Of a stretch of 64,000 bases of DNA, positions 10,879 through 19,247 are shown piece by piece (within the stretch, counting starts at the first letter, position 1; every line of letters starts with the position of its first letter). The position numbers were made by a program, and so were the translations under genes. Under the pieces are notes generated by a model. That model did no database searches. It had not been told where the DNA came from and was given only the letters and a program-made list of their open reading frames with translations. The DNA is taken from assembly GCF_003194585.1 (NCBI RefSeq), contig NZ_QHKZ01000004.1, forward strand, positions 248,001-312,000. The letters are read 5' to 3'. This stretch comes from Nocardioides daejeonensis (lineage in GTDB: Bacteria > Actinomycetota > Actinomycetes > Propionibacteriales > Nocardioidaceae).

Positions 10879-11060
10879 CCGGCACGTCCTGCGCAACGTC
10901 CTGCTTTCGGGTTGCCGGAGGGGCCACCGCGCAGGACGTCCCGCGCAACGTCCTGCCATGGGGTTGCTGGAGGGGCCACCGCGCAGGACGTCCCGCGCAA
11001 CGTCCTGCCATGGGGTTGCTGGGACGACCGGAAGGTAGGACGTTGTGCGGAATAGCGGGT
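10879..11060. repeat. 52-bp tandem repeat array (locus 1)
   Basis: Four units start exactly 52 bp apart at 10879, 10931, 10983 and 11035. Each intact unit has a 26-bp palindromic core with arms GCAGGACGT and ACGTCCTGC around an 8-nt loop, followed by a 26-bp spacer. Units two and three are nearly identical; the first and last are degenerate. The same family recurs near 48 kb. The array separates two same-strand genes. Confidence 0.85.
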
Positions 11061-11082
11061 GGGGGAGGGCCGTTGCGGCTAT

Positions 11083-11529
11083 ATGGCACTTCAAGGCGAG
11101 TACGAACCGAGCAGCATGCAGTGGGTCCGCGACCAGGTCGCGGCGTACGAGGCGTCTGGGGGCCGCGAGGCCAACACGCTTCAGGGCGGCAAGGATCCGA
11201 TCGTGGTGATCACGTCGGTCGGGGCGAAGTCCGGCAAGCTCCGCAAGAACCCGGTGATGCGGGTGGAGAAGGACGGGGTCTACGTGGCTGTCGCCTCCAA
11301 GGGCGGCGCACCGGAGAACCCGAGTTGGCACGACAACTTCCTTGCCCACCCGCTGGTTGACCTGCAGGACGGCCCGGAGCCCCGCTCCTTCCGCGCCCGC
11401 CTCACGTCGGGAGAGGAGCGCGCCACCTGGTGGGCGCACGCGGTTGCCACCTGGTCGACGTACGCCGCGTACCAGGAGAAGACCGACCGGGAGATCCCGG
11501 TCTTCGTGCTGGAGCCGGTCGAGGACTGA
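11083..11529 (+). CDS. F420H2-dependent nitroreductase-family protein (DUF385)
   Basis: This 148-residue protein fits the deazaflavin-dependent nitroreductase family (Ddn-like split beta-barrel). Features are the N-terminal QWVRDQVAAYEASGG, the core GGKDPIVVITSVGAKSGK.RKNPVMRV, and PENPSWHDNF. The TSVGAKSGKLRKNPVMR segment corresponds to the F420 phosphate-binding region. The ATG at 11083 was chosen over an upstream GTG because it gives the family's usual N-terminus. Its promoter must lie in or after the repeat array. Substrate unknown. Confidence 0.87.
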   Translation: MALQGEYEPSSMQWVRDQVAAYEASGGREANTLQGGKDPIVVITSVGAKSGKLRKNPVMRVEKDGVYVAVASKGGAPENPSWHDNFLAHPLVDLQDGPEPRSFRARLTSGEERATWWAHAVATWSTYAAYQEKTDREIPVFVLEPVED

Positions 11530-11538
11530 GCCGCCGTG

Positions 11539-11566
11539 GGGCCGGCGATGAGTTCATCGTCGGCCC
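11539..11566. terminator. Hairpin terminator
   Basis: A 13-bp stem (GGGCCGGCGATGA with TCATCGTCGGCCC, one G-T pair) with a very small loop follows the nitroreductase-family gene by nine bases. Confidence 0.6.
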
Positions 11567-11581
11567 GCGGTCTCTTTGGGT

Positions 11582-11707
11582 ATGAACCCCCAGTACGGCG
11601 CGGGGGTGAAGCACATGGAGCTCGTCGCCATGCTCAAGACGGAGCACGGCATGGGCCATGGGCATGCGAATGCGCTCGTTGCCCACACCCTTCGCGAGGA
11701 CGCCTGA
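11582..11707 (+). CDS. Short DUF4287-like ORF, 41 aa
   Basis: This 41-residue frame contains ELVAMLKTEHGMGHGHANAL, which resembles the C-terminal half of DUF4287 proteins. The family's N-terminal part is absent, so this may be a truncated relic or a genuine mini-protein. No strong ribosome-binding site is visible. It lies just after the terminator hairpin and converges on the IclR gene at 11744. Confidence 0.5.
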   Translation: MNPQYGAGVKHMELVAMLKTEHGMGHGHANALVAHTLREDA

Positions 11708-11743
11708 CGTCGGCGCCCCGGGCCACTGCCAGCGAGTGGCGGA

Positions 11744-12544
11744 TCACCTCCGACGCCGGCGGCTCTGAGCGACCCATCTCGGGTAGAGCTCGGCCGAGGT
11801 GTGCTTGCTCGCCAGCAGCACGTTCGGGATCACCTTCTCCAAGCTGCTGCCCTCCAACGCTACGGAGATCGCCGCGACCGCACCTTCGGGTCCCATGACG
11901 GGAGCGGCGACGTTGACCAGCCGTAGCGGGTGCTTCTCGGCAGGCACGGCCCGCACCCCGCCCCTGCTGCGGGCATCGCGGAGCCCGTTGTACAGGCGGT
12001 CCAGGGCTTCCGGAGGACACGATGCGGCGCTGAACCACTGAGCGATCCACCCGTTGGGCATGAACGAGAGAAGCGCCTGGCCGCTGGCGGTCTGGTACGA
12101 CGGGACGCGTGCGCCGACTGCGGAGGGGACCGCTTGCCCTGCGACGCCCGGCAGACGATCCAGGTAGTACACATCGGACCCGTCCAGCACGCTCAGGTGT
12201 ACCACGCCACCGCTCGACTGCTGCAGCTCGTACAACGACTCGGCGGCGGCCGCGCGGATGTCCAAACGGTCGGTATGGCGAGCAGCCAGCCGCTTGGCTC
12301 GCCGGCTCAGCTCGTAACCCCCGCCGGGGTGCGTCGCGATCCATTCGAGCTCACACATCTGCTGAGCGAGGCGTGAGGCCGTCGAACGAGCCAGGCCGGT
12401 GGCTCGGCTGAGCTCCTCCAGGGGCACCGGCCCGTCAGCGTTGTCGAGGACGTCGATGATCTGCGTCAGACGTTCGATCACGCCGGTACGGCGCGCGGAG
12501 CCGTCGGAGTCCAGGACCTGAGAGCTCACACCCTTCTCCTTCAC
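11744..12544 (-). CDS. IclR-family regulator of the peptide ABC operon
   Basis: This 266-residue regulator has a winged-helix N-terminus (about residues 18-75, VPLEELSRATGLARSTASRL) and an IclR effector domain (VYYLDRLPG near residue 125; VAAPVMGPEGAVAAISVALEG near 225). It is divergent from the substrate-binding-protein gene across a 256-bp spacer, so it most likely controls uptake and processing of the imported compound. The C-terminus ends in an arginine run (SRRRRR). Ligand unknown. Confidence 0.9.
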   Translation of the reverse strand: MKEKGVSSQVLDSDGSARRTGVIERLTQIIDVLDNADGPVPLEELSRATGLARSTASRLAQQMCELEWIATHPGGGYELSRRAKRLAARHTDRLDIRAAAAESLYELQQSSGGVVHLSVLDGSDVYYLDRLPGVAGQAVPSAVGARVPSYQTASGQALLSFMPNGWIAQWFSAASCPPEALDRLYNGLRDARSRGGVRAVPAEKHPLRLVNVAAPVMGPEGAVAAISVALEGSSLEKVIPNVLLASKHTSAELYPRWVAQSRRRRR

Positions 12545-12748
12545 CTACGGTGCGGAACGACGTCAGGGCAACGTCGGCTTTCTCGTCTGCCGGATGGCCG
12601 GGTGCCAACGATCACAAGGGTTGGCGGTTTGTGCACATCCGTCCCGCTCATCGGGAATCGCCAGAGGGGCTCCGGGCGCCCTTGAAACGGTCCGATCACC
12701 TCGTCGCGAGGTGGTGCTCGGGGTGGCGGAATCGAGATCGGTGGCACG

Positions 12749-12769
12749 GACGGGACGCACCGTCCCGTC
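12749..12769. promoter_or_regulatory. Inverted repeat before the ABC operon
   Basis: A perfect 8-bp dyad, GACGGGAC-n5-GTCCCGTC, lies 31 bp before the start of the binding-protein gene. It could be an IclR operator or a leader hairpin. The rest of the 256-bp spacer shows no other clear element. Confidence 0.45.
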
Positions 12770-12800
12770 ATGCAGTGCTGCCATCATGGAAGGAAGCAAG

Positions 12801-14396
12801 ATGAAGCGAAGCAGGACGTTGGCTGCGGCTGCCTTGAGCACGCTGTTGACCGTGGCCGCCTGTGGGGGCGGGGGCCAGAGCGCGACCCCTGAGGGCGAGG
12901 CGCCTACCGGCGGGGAGGCCTGTACGGCTGAGCTCGCCGGCGGCAAGATCACCATGGGCGTCGGCCAGGCGACCCAGACCCTGGACCCCGTCACGCAGAA
13001 CTCCGGGGGCAACGGTGGCTCCGAGCGGGCGGCGCTCTACGACACCCTGATGACCTACGACCCGGGCACCAACACGTACGCGCCCCACCTGGCCGAGTCC
13101 TTGGCGTCGAACGAGGACGCCACCGAGTGGACCCTCAAGCTGCGTGCCGGGATCACCTTCCCGACCGGCAACCCGTTGACCGCCGATGTGGTTCGGCAGA
13201 GTCTTGAGCGGCACAGCGCTGATGCCTCGACCTCCAACATCGTCAACATCCTTGAGTTCGTCGAGGAGCTCGAGGTTGTCGACGAGCTGACGCTGAAGTT
13301 CCACCTCTCGGAGCCCTACGGCACGCTGCCCTTCCTGTTGGCGGGCAGCGGCGGAGAGATCACCAACCCGGAGGTGGTGAAGCAGCTCGGGGACAAGTTC
13401 GGTCAGCAGGCGACCCCGGCGATGGGCCTCGGGCCCTACGACCTCGAGCGTTTCGCGCCAGGCGAGGAGGTCGTGCTCAAGGCCAAGAAGGACTATTGGG
13501 GCGGACCGGTCTGCATCGACGAGATTCGTTTCGTCTACATCACCGGTGGACAGCCGACCTATGAGGCCCTGAAGCTCGGCGAGGTCCAGATGGCCTACCT
13601 CACCGACGCCCGGGCGGTTGACCTGGCCAAGCGCGACGGTGTTGCCGGCTACAGCTCCAACTCCTTCGCGGGTGCCGCGGTGCTGATGAACAACGGCGTC
13701 CGCGGAGGCAAGCCGGCCACGATCGACCCGAAGGTCCGCGAGGCGATCACCCTGGCGGTGGATCCCGAGGTGATGAACAAGCGTCGCTGGGACGGTCTGG
13801 GCGCCGCGAGCACATCGCTGGTCTACCCGCCGGAGTCGCCGCTCGCCTCCGACGTCAGTGGCCCGAAACCGGATCCGGAGCGGGCGAAGGAGCTGGTGGC
13901 CGAGGCCAAGGCCGGTGGCTGGAACGGCAAGCTGAACCTGGTCTGCCCGAACGACCCGAGCAACCAGGAGGCCGCCATCGCGCTCAAGGCGCTGCTCTAC
14001 TCGGTCGGGATCGACGTGGAGGCCTCCAACGTGGCTACCGCTGACCTGATCAAGGCTGTCATCGTCGACGCGGACTACGACCTCGCCTGTTGGGGCGTCG
14101 GGGCACAACCCGCCAGTCCGTACCTGGCGTTCTCGGGGTTCCACTCCGAGAGCACCAGCAACTACTCCGGTTTCGCGAACCCGGAGATGGACGAGGCGAT
14201 CGACGCGCTGCAGGCGGCGCAGAGCTCGGAGCAGCAGCGGGAGGCGATCGGTGCCATCCAGACGGTGTGGAACGCCGCCTTCCCTGCCGTCGTCTATGGC
14301 TCGCCGGAGAGCTACATCGCGGTCGATGACTCGCTGCGCGGCACCATCCAGACCTCGTGGGGCACGGTGCTGTTCCACAAGGCTTTCGTGAAGTGA
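12801..14396 (+). CDS. Peptide-type ABC substrate-binding lipoprotein
   Basis: This 531-residue family-5 (DppA/OppA-type) binding protein has a lipoprotein signal: a basic start MKRSRT, a hydrophobic stretch and the lipobox-like LTVAAC with C21. The mature part contains the family hallmarks ERAALYDTLMTYD, DATEWTLKLRAGITF and GLGPYDLERF. AAGGAAG lies upstream of the ATG. It should capture a peptide, opine or similar solute for the two permeases downstream. The neighbouring M19-like gene hints at a dipeptide or modified amino acid. Confidence 0.92.
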   Translation: MKRSRTLAAAALSTLLTVAACGGGGQSATPEGEAPTGGEACTAELAGGKITMGVGQATQTLDPVTQNSGGNGGSERAALYDTLMTYDPGTNTYAPHLAESLASNEDATEWTLKLRAGITFPTGNPLTADVVRQSLERHSADASTSNIVNILEFVEELEVVDELTLKFHLSEPYGTLPFLLAGSGGEITNPEVVKQLGDKFGQQATPAMGLGPYDLERFAPGEEVVLKAKKDYWGGPVCIDEIRFVYITGGQPTYEALKLGEVQMAYLTDARAVDLAKRDGVAGYSSNSFAGAAVLMNNGVRGGKPATIDPKVREAITLAVDPEVMNKRRWDGLGAASTSLVYPPESPLASDVSGPKPDPERAKELVAEAKAGGWNGKLNLVCPNDPSNQEAAIALKALLYSVGIDVEASNVATADLIKAVIVDADYDLACWGVGAQPASPYLAFSGFHSESTSNYSGFANPEMDEAIDALQAAQSSEQQREAIGAIQTVWNAAFPAVVYGSPESYIAVDDSLRGTIQTSWGTVLFHKAFVK

Positions 14397-14431
14397 CCGG
14401 ACGGATCTGAGCAGTGAGGGGAGGAAGCAGG

Positions 14432-15547
14432 ATGCGCGCGGTGCTCAAGCGGGTGACCCACCTGGTGCTGGTGCTGTGGCTGGTCAGCCTGGCGACCTTC
14501 CTGCTCCTCGAGCTGGTGCCGGGCGACCCCGCGACCGCGGTCCTCGGCACCAGCGGCACCCCCGACCAGTACGCCCAGGTCCGCGCCCAGCTAGGCCTGG
14601 ACCTGCCGCTCCACGAGAGGTACCTGTCGTGGCTGGGAGGTGCGCTCCAAGGCGACTTCGGAGAGTCCCTCACTCCGCCTCACCAGGATGTCTCCGCGGC
14701 CCTGGCTGCGCGCCTGCCGGTGACCTTCCAGATCGCGGCCTGCGGACTGCTGCTCGCCCTGGTCATCTCGGTACCGACGGCGGTCTGGGCGGCGCACCGC
14801 CAGGGACGGATCTTCGACCGCTGGAGTTCCTCGGGTGTCTTCGCAGTCATGTCGTTGCCGACGTTCCTGATCGGGATCTTCTTGATCCAAGGCTTCGTCT
14901 TCCATCCGCAGGCGATGCAAACGGCCGCCCTGCTCGTTGCCGTAGGGGTGGCGACCGGTGCGGGTTGGACGGCGCAGCGCCGGGCCGCCCGGGGCGATAG
15001 CCCGTGGAGTCTGGTGCTCGTCGCCGTCCTGGCGTCGGTACTCGTGCTGCTGCTCATCGTGGCGTGGCCGACCTTCCCGCGCCAGGGATTCAGCCGACTC
15101 GGTGCCGACGGTGGTCTGGCGGAGAACCTGCGCCATATCGCCTTGCCGGTCCTGACGGTGGCCCTCGGGGAACTGGCCCTCTTCACCCGCGTCCTCCGGT
15201 CGGAGATGATCCAGACCCTGGACACCGGATTCGTCGAGGCCGCCCGAGCGCGCGGCCTGCCGACCCATCGGATCCTGCTGGGGGAGGCGCTCCGGCCGGC
15301 GTCGTTCTCCTTGGTCACCGTGGCCGGTCTGTCCTTGGGCAGCCTGATGGGTGGGACTCTGATCGTGGAGGTGCTGTTCAACCTGCCGGGCATGGGCCGC
15401 CTGCTGGTCGAAGCGATCGAGTCCAACGACTACGTGACCGTGCAGGCAGGCGTCCTGGTGCTCGCCGCCATCTACGTCCTACTCAACGCTGCGGTGGACC
15501 TGCTCTACCGCATCTTGGACCCGAGGATCCGCCATGCAGAGCAGTGA
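14432..15547 (+). CDS. ABC transporter permease, DppB type
   Basis: This 371-residue membrane protein has an N-terminal helix with LVLWLVSLATFLLLELVPGDP, the DppB-family opening, about six membrane segments and the permease EAA loop (DTGFVEAARARGLPTHRILLGEALRP, shown here as its two halves FVEAARARGLP and ILLGEALRP). Between helices three and four there is an inserted hydrophobic region (about 165-220) longer than in E. coli DppB. It partners the next permease, with which it overlaps by 14 bases. No ATP-binding subunit gene lies nearby. Confidence 0.9.
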   Translation: MRAVLKRVTHLVLVLWLVSLATFLLLELVPGDPATAVLGTSGTPDQYAQVRAQLGLDLPLHERYLSWLGGALQGDFGESLTPPHQDVSAALAARLPVTFQIAACGLLLALVISVPTAVWAAHRQGRIFDRWSSSGVFAVMSLPTFLIGIFLIQGFVFHPQAMQTAALLVAVGVATGAGWTAQRRAARGDSPWSLVLVAVLASVLVLLLIVAWPTFPRQGFSRLGADGGLAENLRHIALPVLTVALGELALFTRVLRSEMIQTLDTGFVEAARARGLPTHRILLGEALRPASFSLVTVAGLSLGSLMGGTLIVEVLFNLPGMGRLLVEAIESNDYVTVQAGVLVLAAIYVLLNAAVDLLYRILDPRIRHAEQ

Positions 15548-16436
15548 GGCCACCGAAGCGCGCCAGCCAGCCAGGTCGGGCGCGGCCCGGAGCCGGGCCG
15601 GCAGGGGGCGGCTCGAGTGGCGCACTCTCCGCCTGTGGCTGGCCTTCGCCTGGCTGGTGGTGATCATCGGCGTCGCGGTCCTGGCCGACGTCCTGCCCTT
15701 CGCCGAGGCGCGCAACCCAGGGAAGACCCTCTATGAACCGGCGTTGGCGACTCCGGACCTGGCGTCCGGTCATCCGCTCGGGACCGATCGACACGGGCTG
15801 GATCTGTTGGGTGGGCTGGCCTACGGTGCGCGGGTCTCGCTCACGGTGGGGATCGGGGCCACCGCGCTGGGTTGCCTCATCGGCATGCTCATCGGCCTCA
15901 CCGCCGGCTTCGTCCGTGGTCGTCTCGACGCGGTGGTGGGCCTGCTGACCGACTCGATGCTGGCGTTCCCCCCGTTGATCCTGTTGATCGGCGCGGTGGC
16001 GGTCATGCGCCCGTCCGTCCTGGTGGTCACCTGCTCGCTCGCCCTCCTGACCGTCCCGAGCTACGTGCGGCTGGCGCGGGCCCACACGCTGACCCTGGTG
16101 CCGCGGGAGTTCGTCCTGCAAGCGCGCGCCCTGGGCGCCACCTCCTCACGCATCGTCTTCAAGGAGCTGCTCCCCAACGTCGTCTGGCCGATGCTGTCGT
16201 ACTCGATCGTCGTGGTCGCGGCGATGATCGTCTCGGAGGCATCGCTCTCCTACCTGGGCTTGAGCGTGCAACGCCCGAACCCCACCTGGGGCAACATGAT
16301 CGCGGCCGGACAGGACTCCTTCCAGCAGTACCCACACCTGGTCCTGGTGCCGGCTGTGGCGATGTTCCTGACCGTCCTCTCCATCAATGCGGTCGGGGAA
16401 GCCGTCCGCTCGCGCGAGCTGCGCAACGCTCGCTGA
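15534..16436 (+). CDS. ABC transporter permease, DppC type
   Basis: This 300-residue protein carries a cytosolic head of about 35 residues, a first membrane helix (LWLAFAWLVVIIGVAVLADVL), the HPLGTDRHGLDLL motif that marks DppC-type permeases and an EAA loop (FVLQARALGATSSRIVFKE). It forms the translocation pore with the preceding permease. Overlap of the two genes indicates coupled translation. Since no DppD/DppF gene follows, the ATPase must be encoded elsewhere or shared. Confidence 0.91.
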   Translation: MQSSEATEARQPARSGAARSRAGRGRLEWRTLRLWLAFAWLVVIIGVAVLADVLPFAEARNPGKTLYEPALATPDLASGHPLGTDRHGLDLLGGLAYGARVSLTVGIGATALGCLIGMLIGLTAGFVRGRLDAVVGLLTDSMLAFPPLILLIGAVAVMRPSVLVVTCSLALLTVPSYVRLARAHTLTLVPREFVLQARALGATSSRIVFKELLPNVVWPMLSYSIVVVAAMIVSEASLSYLGLSVQRPNPTWGNMIAAGQDSFQQYPHLVLVPAVAMFLTVLSINAVGEAVRSRELRNAR

Positions 16437-16533
16437 CCTCACCACTTCACCCCGGCTGATGCCCCAGGTGGGCGCCAGCCTGCCCGAACGACCCCATCGC
16501 GCGCTCTCGCGCGCCCCATCAAGAGGAGTGACC

Positions 16534-17634
16534 ATGGAAACCCTGACCGCGCACGACACCGCCAAGCCGGCGGTGATGAACGAAGTCCTGGTGATCGACG
16601 GCTGCTCGGTCTCCGCGATCGGCTGGCATGAACGGATCGAGCAGTCCGGCGTCCACGCCCTGCAGACCGCGGTCACCTGGCCGCGCGACGACGCGGGTCA
16701 GGCGCTGCGTCGCATCCGAGCCCATCACGCGTTGATCGAGGAGGAGCCCCGTTTCGAGCTGGTGCGTACCGTCACCGACCTCGAGCGCTACAAGGCCGAC
16801 GGCAAGGTCGGCATCATCCTCGGCGCGCAGAACACGGACATGCTTGGCCGGGACACCGCGCTCGTAGAGGTCTTCCGCGATGCGGGGATCCGGATGATGC
16901 AGCTCAACTACAACGAGAGAAACGCTGCCTCCGACGGCTGCCTCGAGAGCACCGATGCGGGGCTCTCCTTCTTCGGCCGGGAGCTGATCGTGGCGATGAA
17001 CGAGGCCGGGGTGCTGGTCGATCTCGCTGACGCGGGCATCCGGTCCAGCTTGGACGCCATCGAGGTCTCCGCGAAGCCGTGCGTCTTCTCGCACGTCAAC
17101 CCACGGGCTACGGCCTTGGAGCAGCAGCGCAACGTCACCGACGAGCAGATCCGCGCAGTTGCTGCCAAGGGCGGCCTGATCGGTGTGGTTCCGCATTCGC
17201 CGCTCTCCGCGGTCACGATGGGTGAATGGCCGACGCTCGACGACTTCATCCGGCATATCGACTACGTCGTCGACCTGGTGGGCATCGATCACATCTCCTT
17301 CGGGTCGGATTCGGAAGCAACCCCGGGTGGGGTCTCCATCGAGCTCTCCTTCCAGATGGGCGAGGTCGGGCGGACCGGCCGCGGCGCGGACCGGAGCATC
17401 GGATCCATCTCGGCCGCGATGGGGATGAGTCGCAAGCGCACCAAGCCGCTGACCTACTTCGAGATGGCGCAGGCGTTGCAACACGGCAACTGGGGTCCCA
17501 CGGACCTGGAGAGTGTCGGCAAGCTTCCCAACCTGGTGCGGCGCCTGCAGGAGCTCGGCTGGTCGGACGCTGACCTGGGCAAGTTGCTCGGCGGCAACCT
17601 GGTCCGGGTCTACGCAGAGGTCTGGAGCGACTGA
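16534..17634 (+). CDS. Renal-dipeptidase-like (M19) protein with altered metal site
   Basis: This 366-residue protein has the M19 barrel layout: VIDGCSVSAIG where canonical enzymes have DGHxD, ILGAQNTD where the bridging glutamate is expected, VDLADAG in place of DLxH, then FSHVNPRA (histidine kept) and DHISFGSDSEA (catalytic aspartate kept). Most zinc ligands of the characterised enzymes are therefore substituted, so a different metal arrangement or reaction is likely. It follows the two permeases by about 100 bp with an AAGAGGAG site, so it probably processes the imported solute. The ATG at 16534 was chosen over a longer frame for this site. Confidence 0.85.
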   Translation: METLTAHDTAKPAVMNEVLVIDGCSVSAIGWHERIEQSGVHALQTAVTWPRDDAGQALRRIRAHHALIEEEPRFELVRTVTDLERYKADGKVGIILGAQNTDMLGRDTALVEVFRDAGIRMMQLNYNERNAASDGCLESTDAGLSFFGRELIVAMNEAGVLVDLADAGIRSSLDAIEVSAKPCVFSHVNPRATALEQQRNVTDEQIRAVAAKGGLIGVVPHSPLSAVTMGEWPTLDDFIRHIDYVVDLVGIDHISFGSDSEATPGGVSIELSFQMGEVGRTGRGADRSIGSISAAMGMSRKRTKPLTYFEMAQALQHGNWGPTDLESVGKLPNLVRRLQELGWSDADLGKLLGGNLVRVYAEVWSD

Positions 17635-17637
17635 TCC

Positions 17638-17673
17638 GAGCGTCGGCGGTGGTCTGGCCCGTCGCCGACGCTC
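17638..17673. terminator. Bidirectional terminator hairpin
   Basis: A perfect 11-bp inverted repeat (GAGCGTCGGCG and CGCCGACGCTC) around a 14-nt loop sits between the convergent M19-like and IclR genes. Confidence 0.65.
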
Positions 17674-18397
17674 ATGGCCTCCGGCCGGTGCTGAGCTCAC
17701 CGGCGGCGTCGCGCGTGTGGCCCCCGATCTCGGCGTACCGCTGGGGAGTGATCCGGGTGTCGGGACCGCTGACCACGACGGCGCCGACCGGTTGGCCGGT
17801 GGCGTCGAGGATCGCCGAGGCGAGGCTCGTCGTACCGCGGAGGACCGAGCCTTCGGCCATGGACCAGCCGCGACTGCGGATCTCGGAGTACGCCGCGTCG
17901 TCGAGGATCGTGGCCGGATCGACCGCGAATGCCGCGCGGCGATCAGCGTCGAGGTGGGCGAAGAGGACCTGCCCGACCGCGCTCGAGGCGAGCGGCAGCG
18001 TCTGGCCGAGGCGTACGGCGGTGCGGACCGCCTGGTTGCCCTCGGCGACGTCGACCACGACCACCGAGGTGCCTTCGACCATGGCGACGTAGGCGGTCTC
18101 GCCGGTGGCGTTGCGCAGCGTGCCCATCAACGTTCGCGCGCGCACGGCCAGGTCGCCGGTGGCCAGCGCGGAGGCGGCGACCATGAGCGGCTTGTTCGTC
18201 GCCTCCCACCGCCGGGAGCCGTCGGCGGTCGGTCGCAGCCAGCCCTCCTCGTGGAGCGTCACGAGCGTGCGCTGCACCGCGCTCTTCTCCTCCGACATGA
18301 GCCGGGCCAGGTCGCTGAGGCCGACGGGCTGGTGCGCGGCGACGGCTTCGAGGAGCCGGAGGCCGCGCGCGAGTGTGCCGAGTGTCTTGACTGCCAT
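17672..18397 (-). CDS. IclR-family regulator next to class II aldolase
   Basis: This 241-residue regulator has the winged helix (about 5-65, VGLSDLARLMSEEKSAVQRTL) and an IclR effector domain (VVVVDVAEGNQAVR, LASSAVGQVLFAHL, and GAVVVSGPDTRI near the end). The frame runs further upstream through the operator region, but the ATG at 18397 gives the normal family length. It is divergent from the class II aldolase gene and probably controls it. The ligand is unknown. Confidence 0.88.
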   Translation of the reverse strand: MAVKTLGTLARGLRLLEAVAAHQPVGLSDLARLMSEEKSAVQRTLVTLHEEGWLRPTADGSRRWEATNKPLMVAASALATGDLAVRARTLMGTLRNATGETAYVAMVEGTSVVVVDVAEGNQAVRTAVRLGQTLPLASSAVGQVLFAHLDADRRAAFAVDPATILDDAAYSEIRSRGWSMAEGSVLRGTTSLASAILDATGQPVGAVVVSGPDTRITPQRYAEIGGHTRDAAGELSTGRRP

Positions 18398-18428
18398 GGC
18401 GGCCTCTCCTACCGTGTGGTTCACAGAG

Positions 18429-18443
18429 TGATCTATTGGATCA
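18429..18443. promoter_or_regulatory. IclR operator candidate TGATC-n5-GATCA
   Basis: A perfect 5-bp dyad with a 5-bp AT-rich centre lies midway between the divergent IclR and aldolase genes. An additional CTAT/ATAG dyad overlaps it. Location and symmetry suggest an operator; binding is inferred. Confidence 0.5.
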
Positions 18444-18464
18444 TATAGTGACACAGGAGTAGTC

Positions 18465-19226
18465 GTGACCTTCACCCCCACCGCCGACCGCCTGATTCCC
18501 GACCTCGACCCTCGGGAGGAGATGGTGCTGCTGGCCCGAGCGTTGTGGAACGAGGGATATCGCGACCACCTCTCCGGTCACCTCACCTACAACCTCGGTG
18601 ACGGCACGCTGCTCTGCAACCCGTGGCTGCTCACCTGGGAGGAGTTCCTGCCCGACCAGGTGATCCGCATCGACCTCCAGGGCAACGTGGTCGAGGGCGA
18701 CTGGCCGGCGCCACTCGGCATCCCCTTGCACCTGGCGCTGCACGAGGTGCGACCCGACGTGCAGTTCGCGCTGCACAACCACTCCGAGTTCGGCACGATC
18801 TGGGCCGACCTCGGTGAGGTGCCGCCGGCGTACGACCAGAGCTCCAGCCTGGGCGGCGGCGAGGTGGTGCTGGTCAACGAGTACGAAGGGGCTGTCGACA
18901 GCATGGAGGCCGCGACCTCCGCGGTAGCGGCGATGGGCGACGCCGACCGGGCGCTGCTGGGCGGTCACGGCGTCTTCGTGCTGGGGAGCACCGCGCGAGC
19001 GGTCTACCTGCGCGCGGTCGCACTCGAGCAGCGGTGCAAGAACGCCTGGATGGTGCGGGCCGCCGACGGTCCTGCGAAGTCGGCGCTGCCCGACTGGTGG
19101 CTCGAGCGCCAGCTGAGGAGCGACGGCAACGGGTTCCACGGCTTCTGGGAAGCGGCCGTCCGCGCCGAGCTGCGTCGCGACCCCGTGCTCGCTGCGGCGA
19201 TCACCGCGCGGCTCGCAGCTGCCTGA
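18465..19226 (+). CDS. Class II aldolase/adducin-family protein
   Basis: This 253-residue protein fits the class II aldolase fold of metal-dependent aldolases, epimerases and decarboxylases. Visible hallmarks are RDHLSGHLTYNL at about 33-44, the metal-site histidines in FALHNHSEFGTIWA near residue 105, and a third metal histidine in LLGGHGVFVLG near 165. A GTG start at 18465 follows AGGAG. It is divergent from its IclR regulator and converges on a haloacetate-dehalogenase-like gene. The substrate could be a sugar phosphate or a hydroxyacid; sequence alone does not decide. Confidence 0.88.
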   Translation: MTFTPTADRLIPDLDPREEMVLLARALWNEGYRDHLSGHLTYNLGDGTLLCNPWLLTWEEFLPDQVIRIDLQGNVVEGDWPAPLGIPLHLALHEVRPDVQFALHNHSEFGTIWADLGEVPPAYDQSSSLGGGEVVLVNEYEGAVDSMEAATSAVAAMGDADRALLGGHGVFVLGSTARAVYLRAVALEQRCKNAWMVRAADGPAKSALPDWWLERQLRSDGNGFHGFWEAAVRAELRRDPVLAAAITARLAAA

Positions 19227-19247
19227 CGGCGTACGACGACCGTCAGG
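19222..19247. terminator. Small bidirectional hairpin
   Basis: CCTGACGG and CCGTCAGG form an 8-bp stem around a 10-nt loop, overlapping the ends of two convergent genes. Confidence 0.5.
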
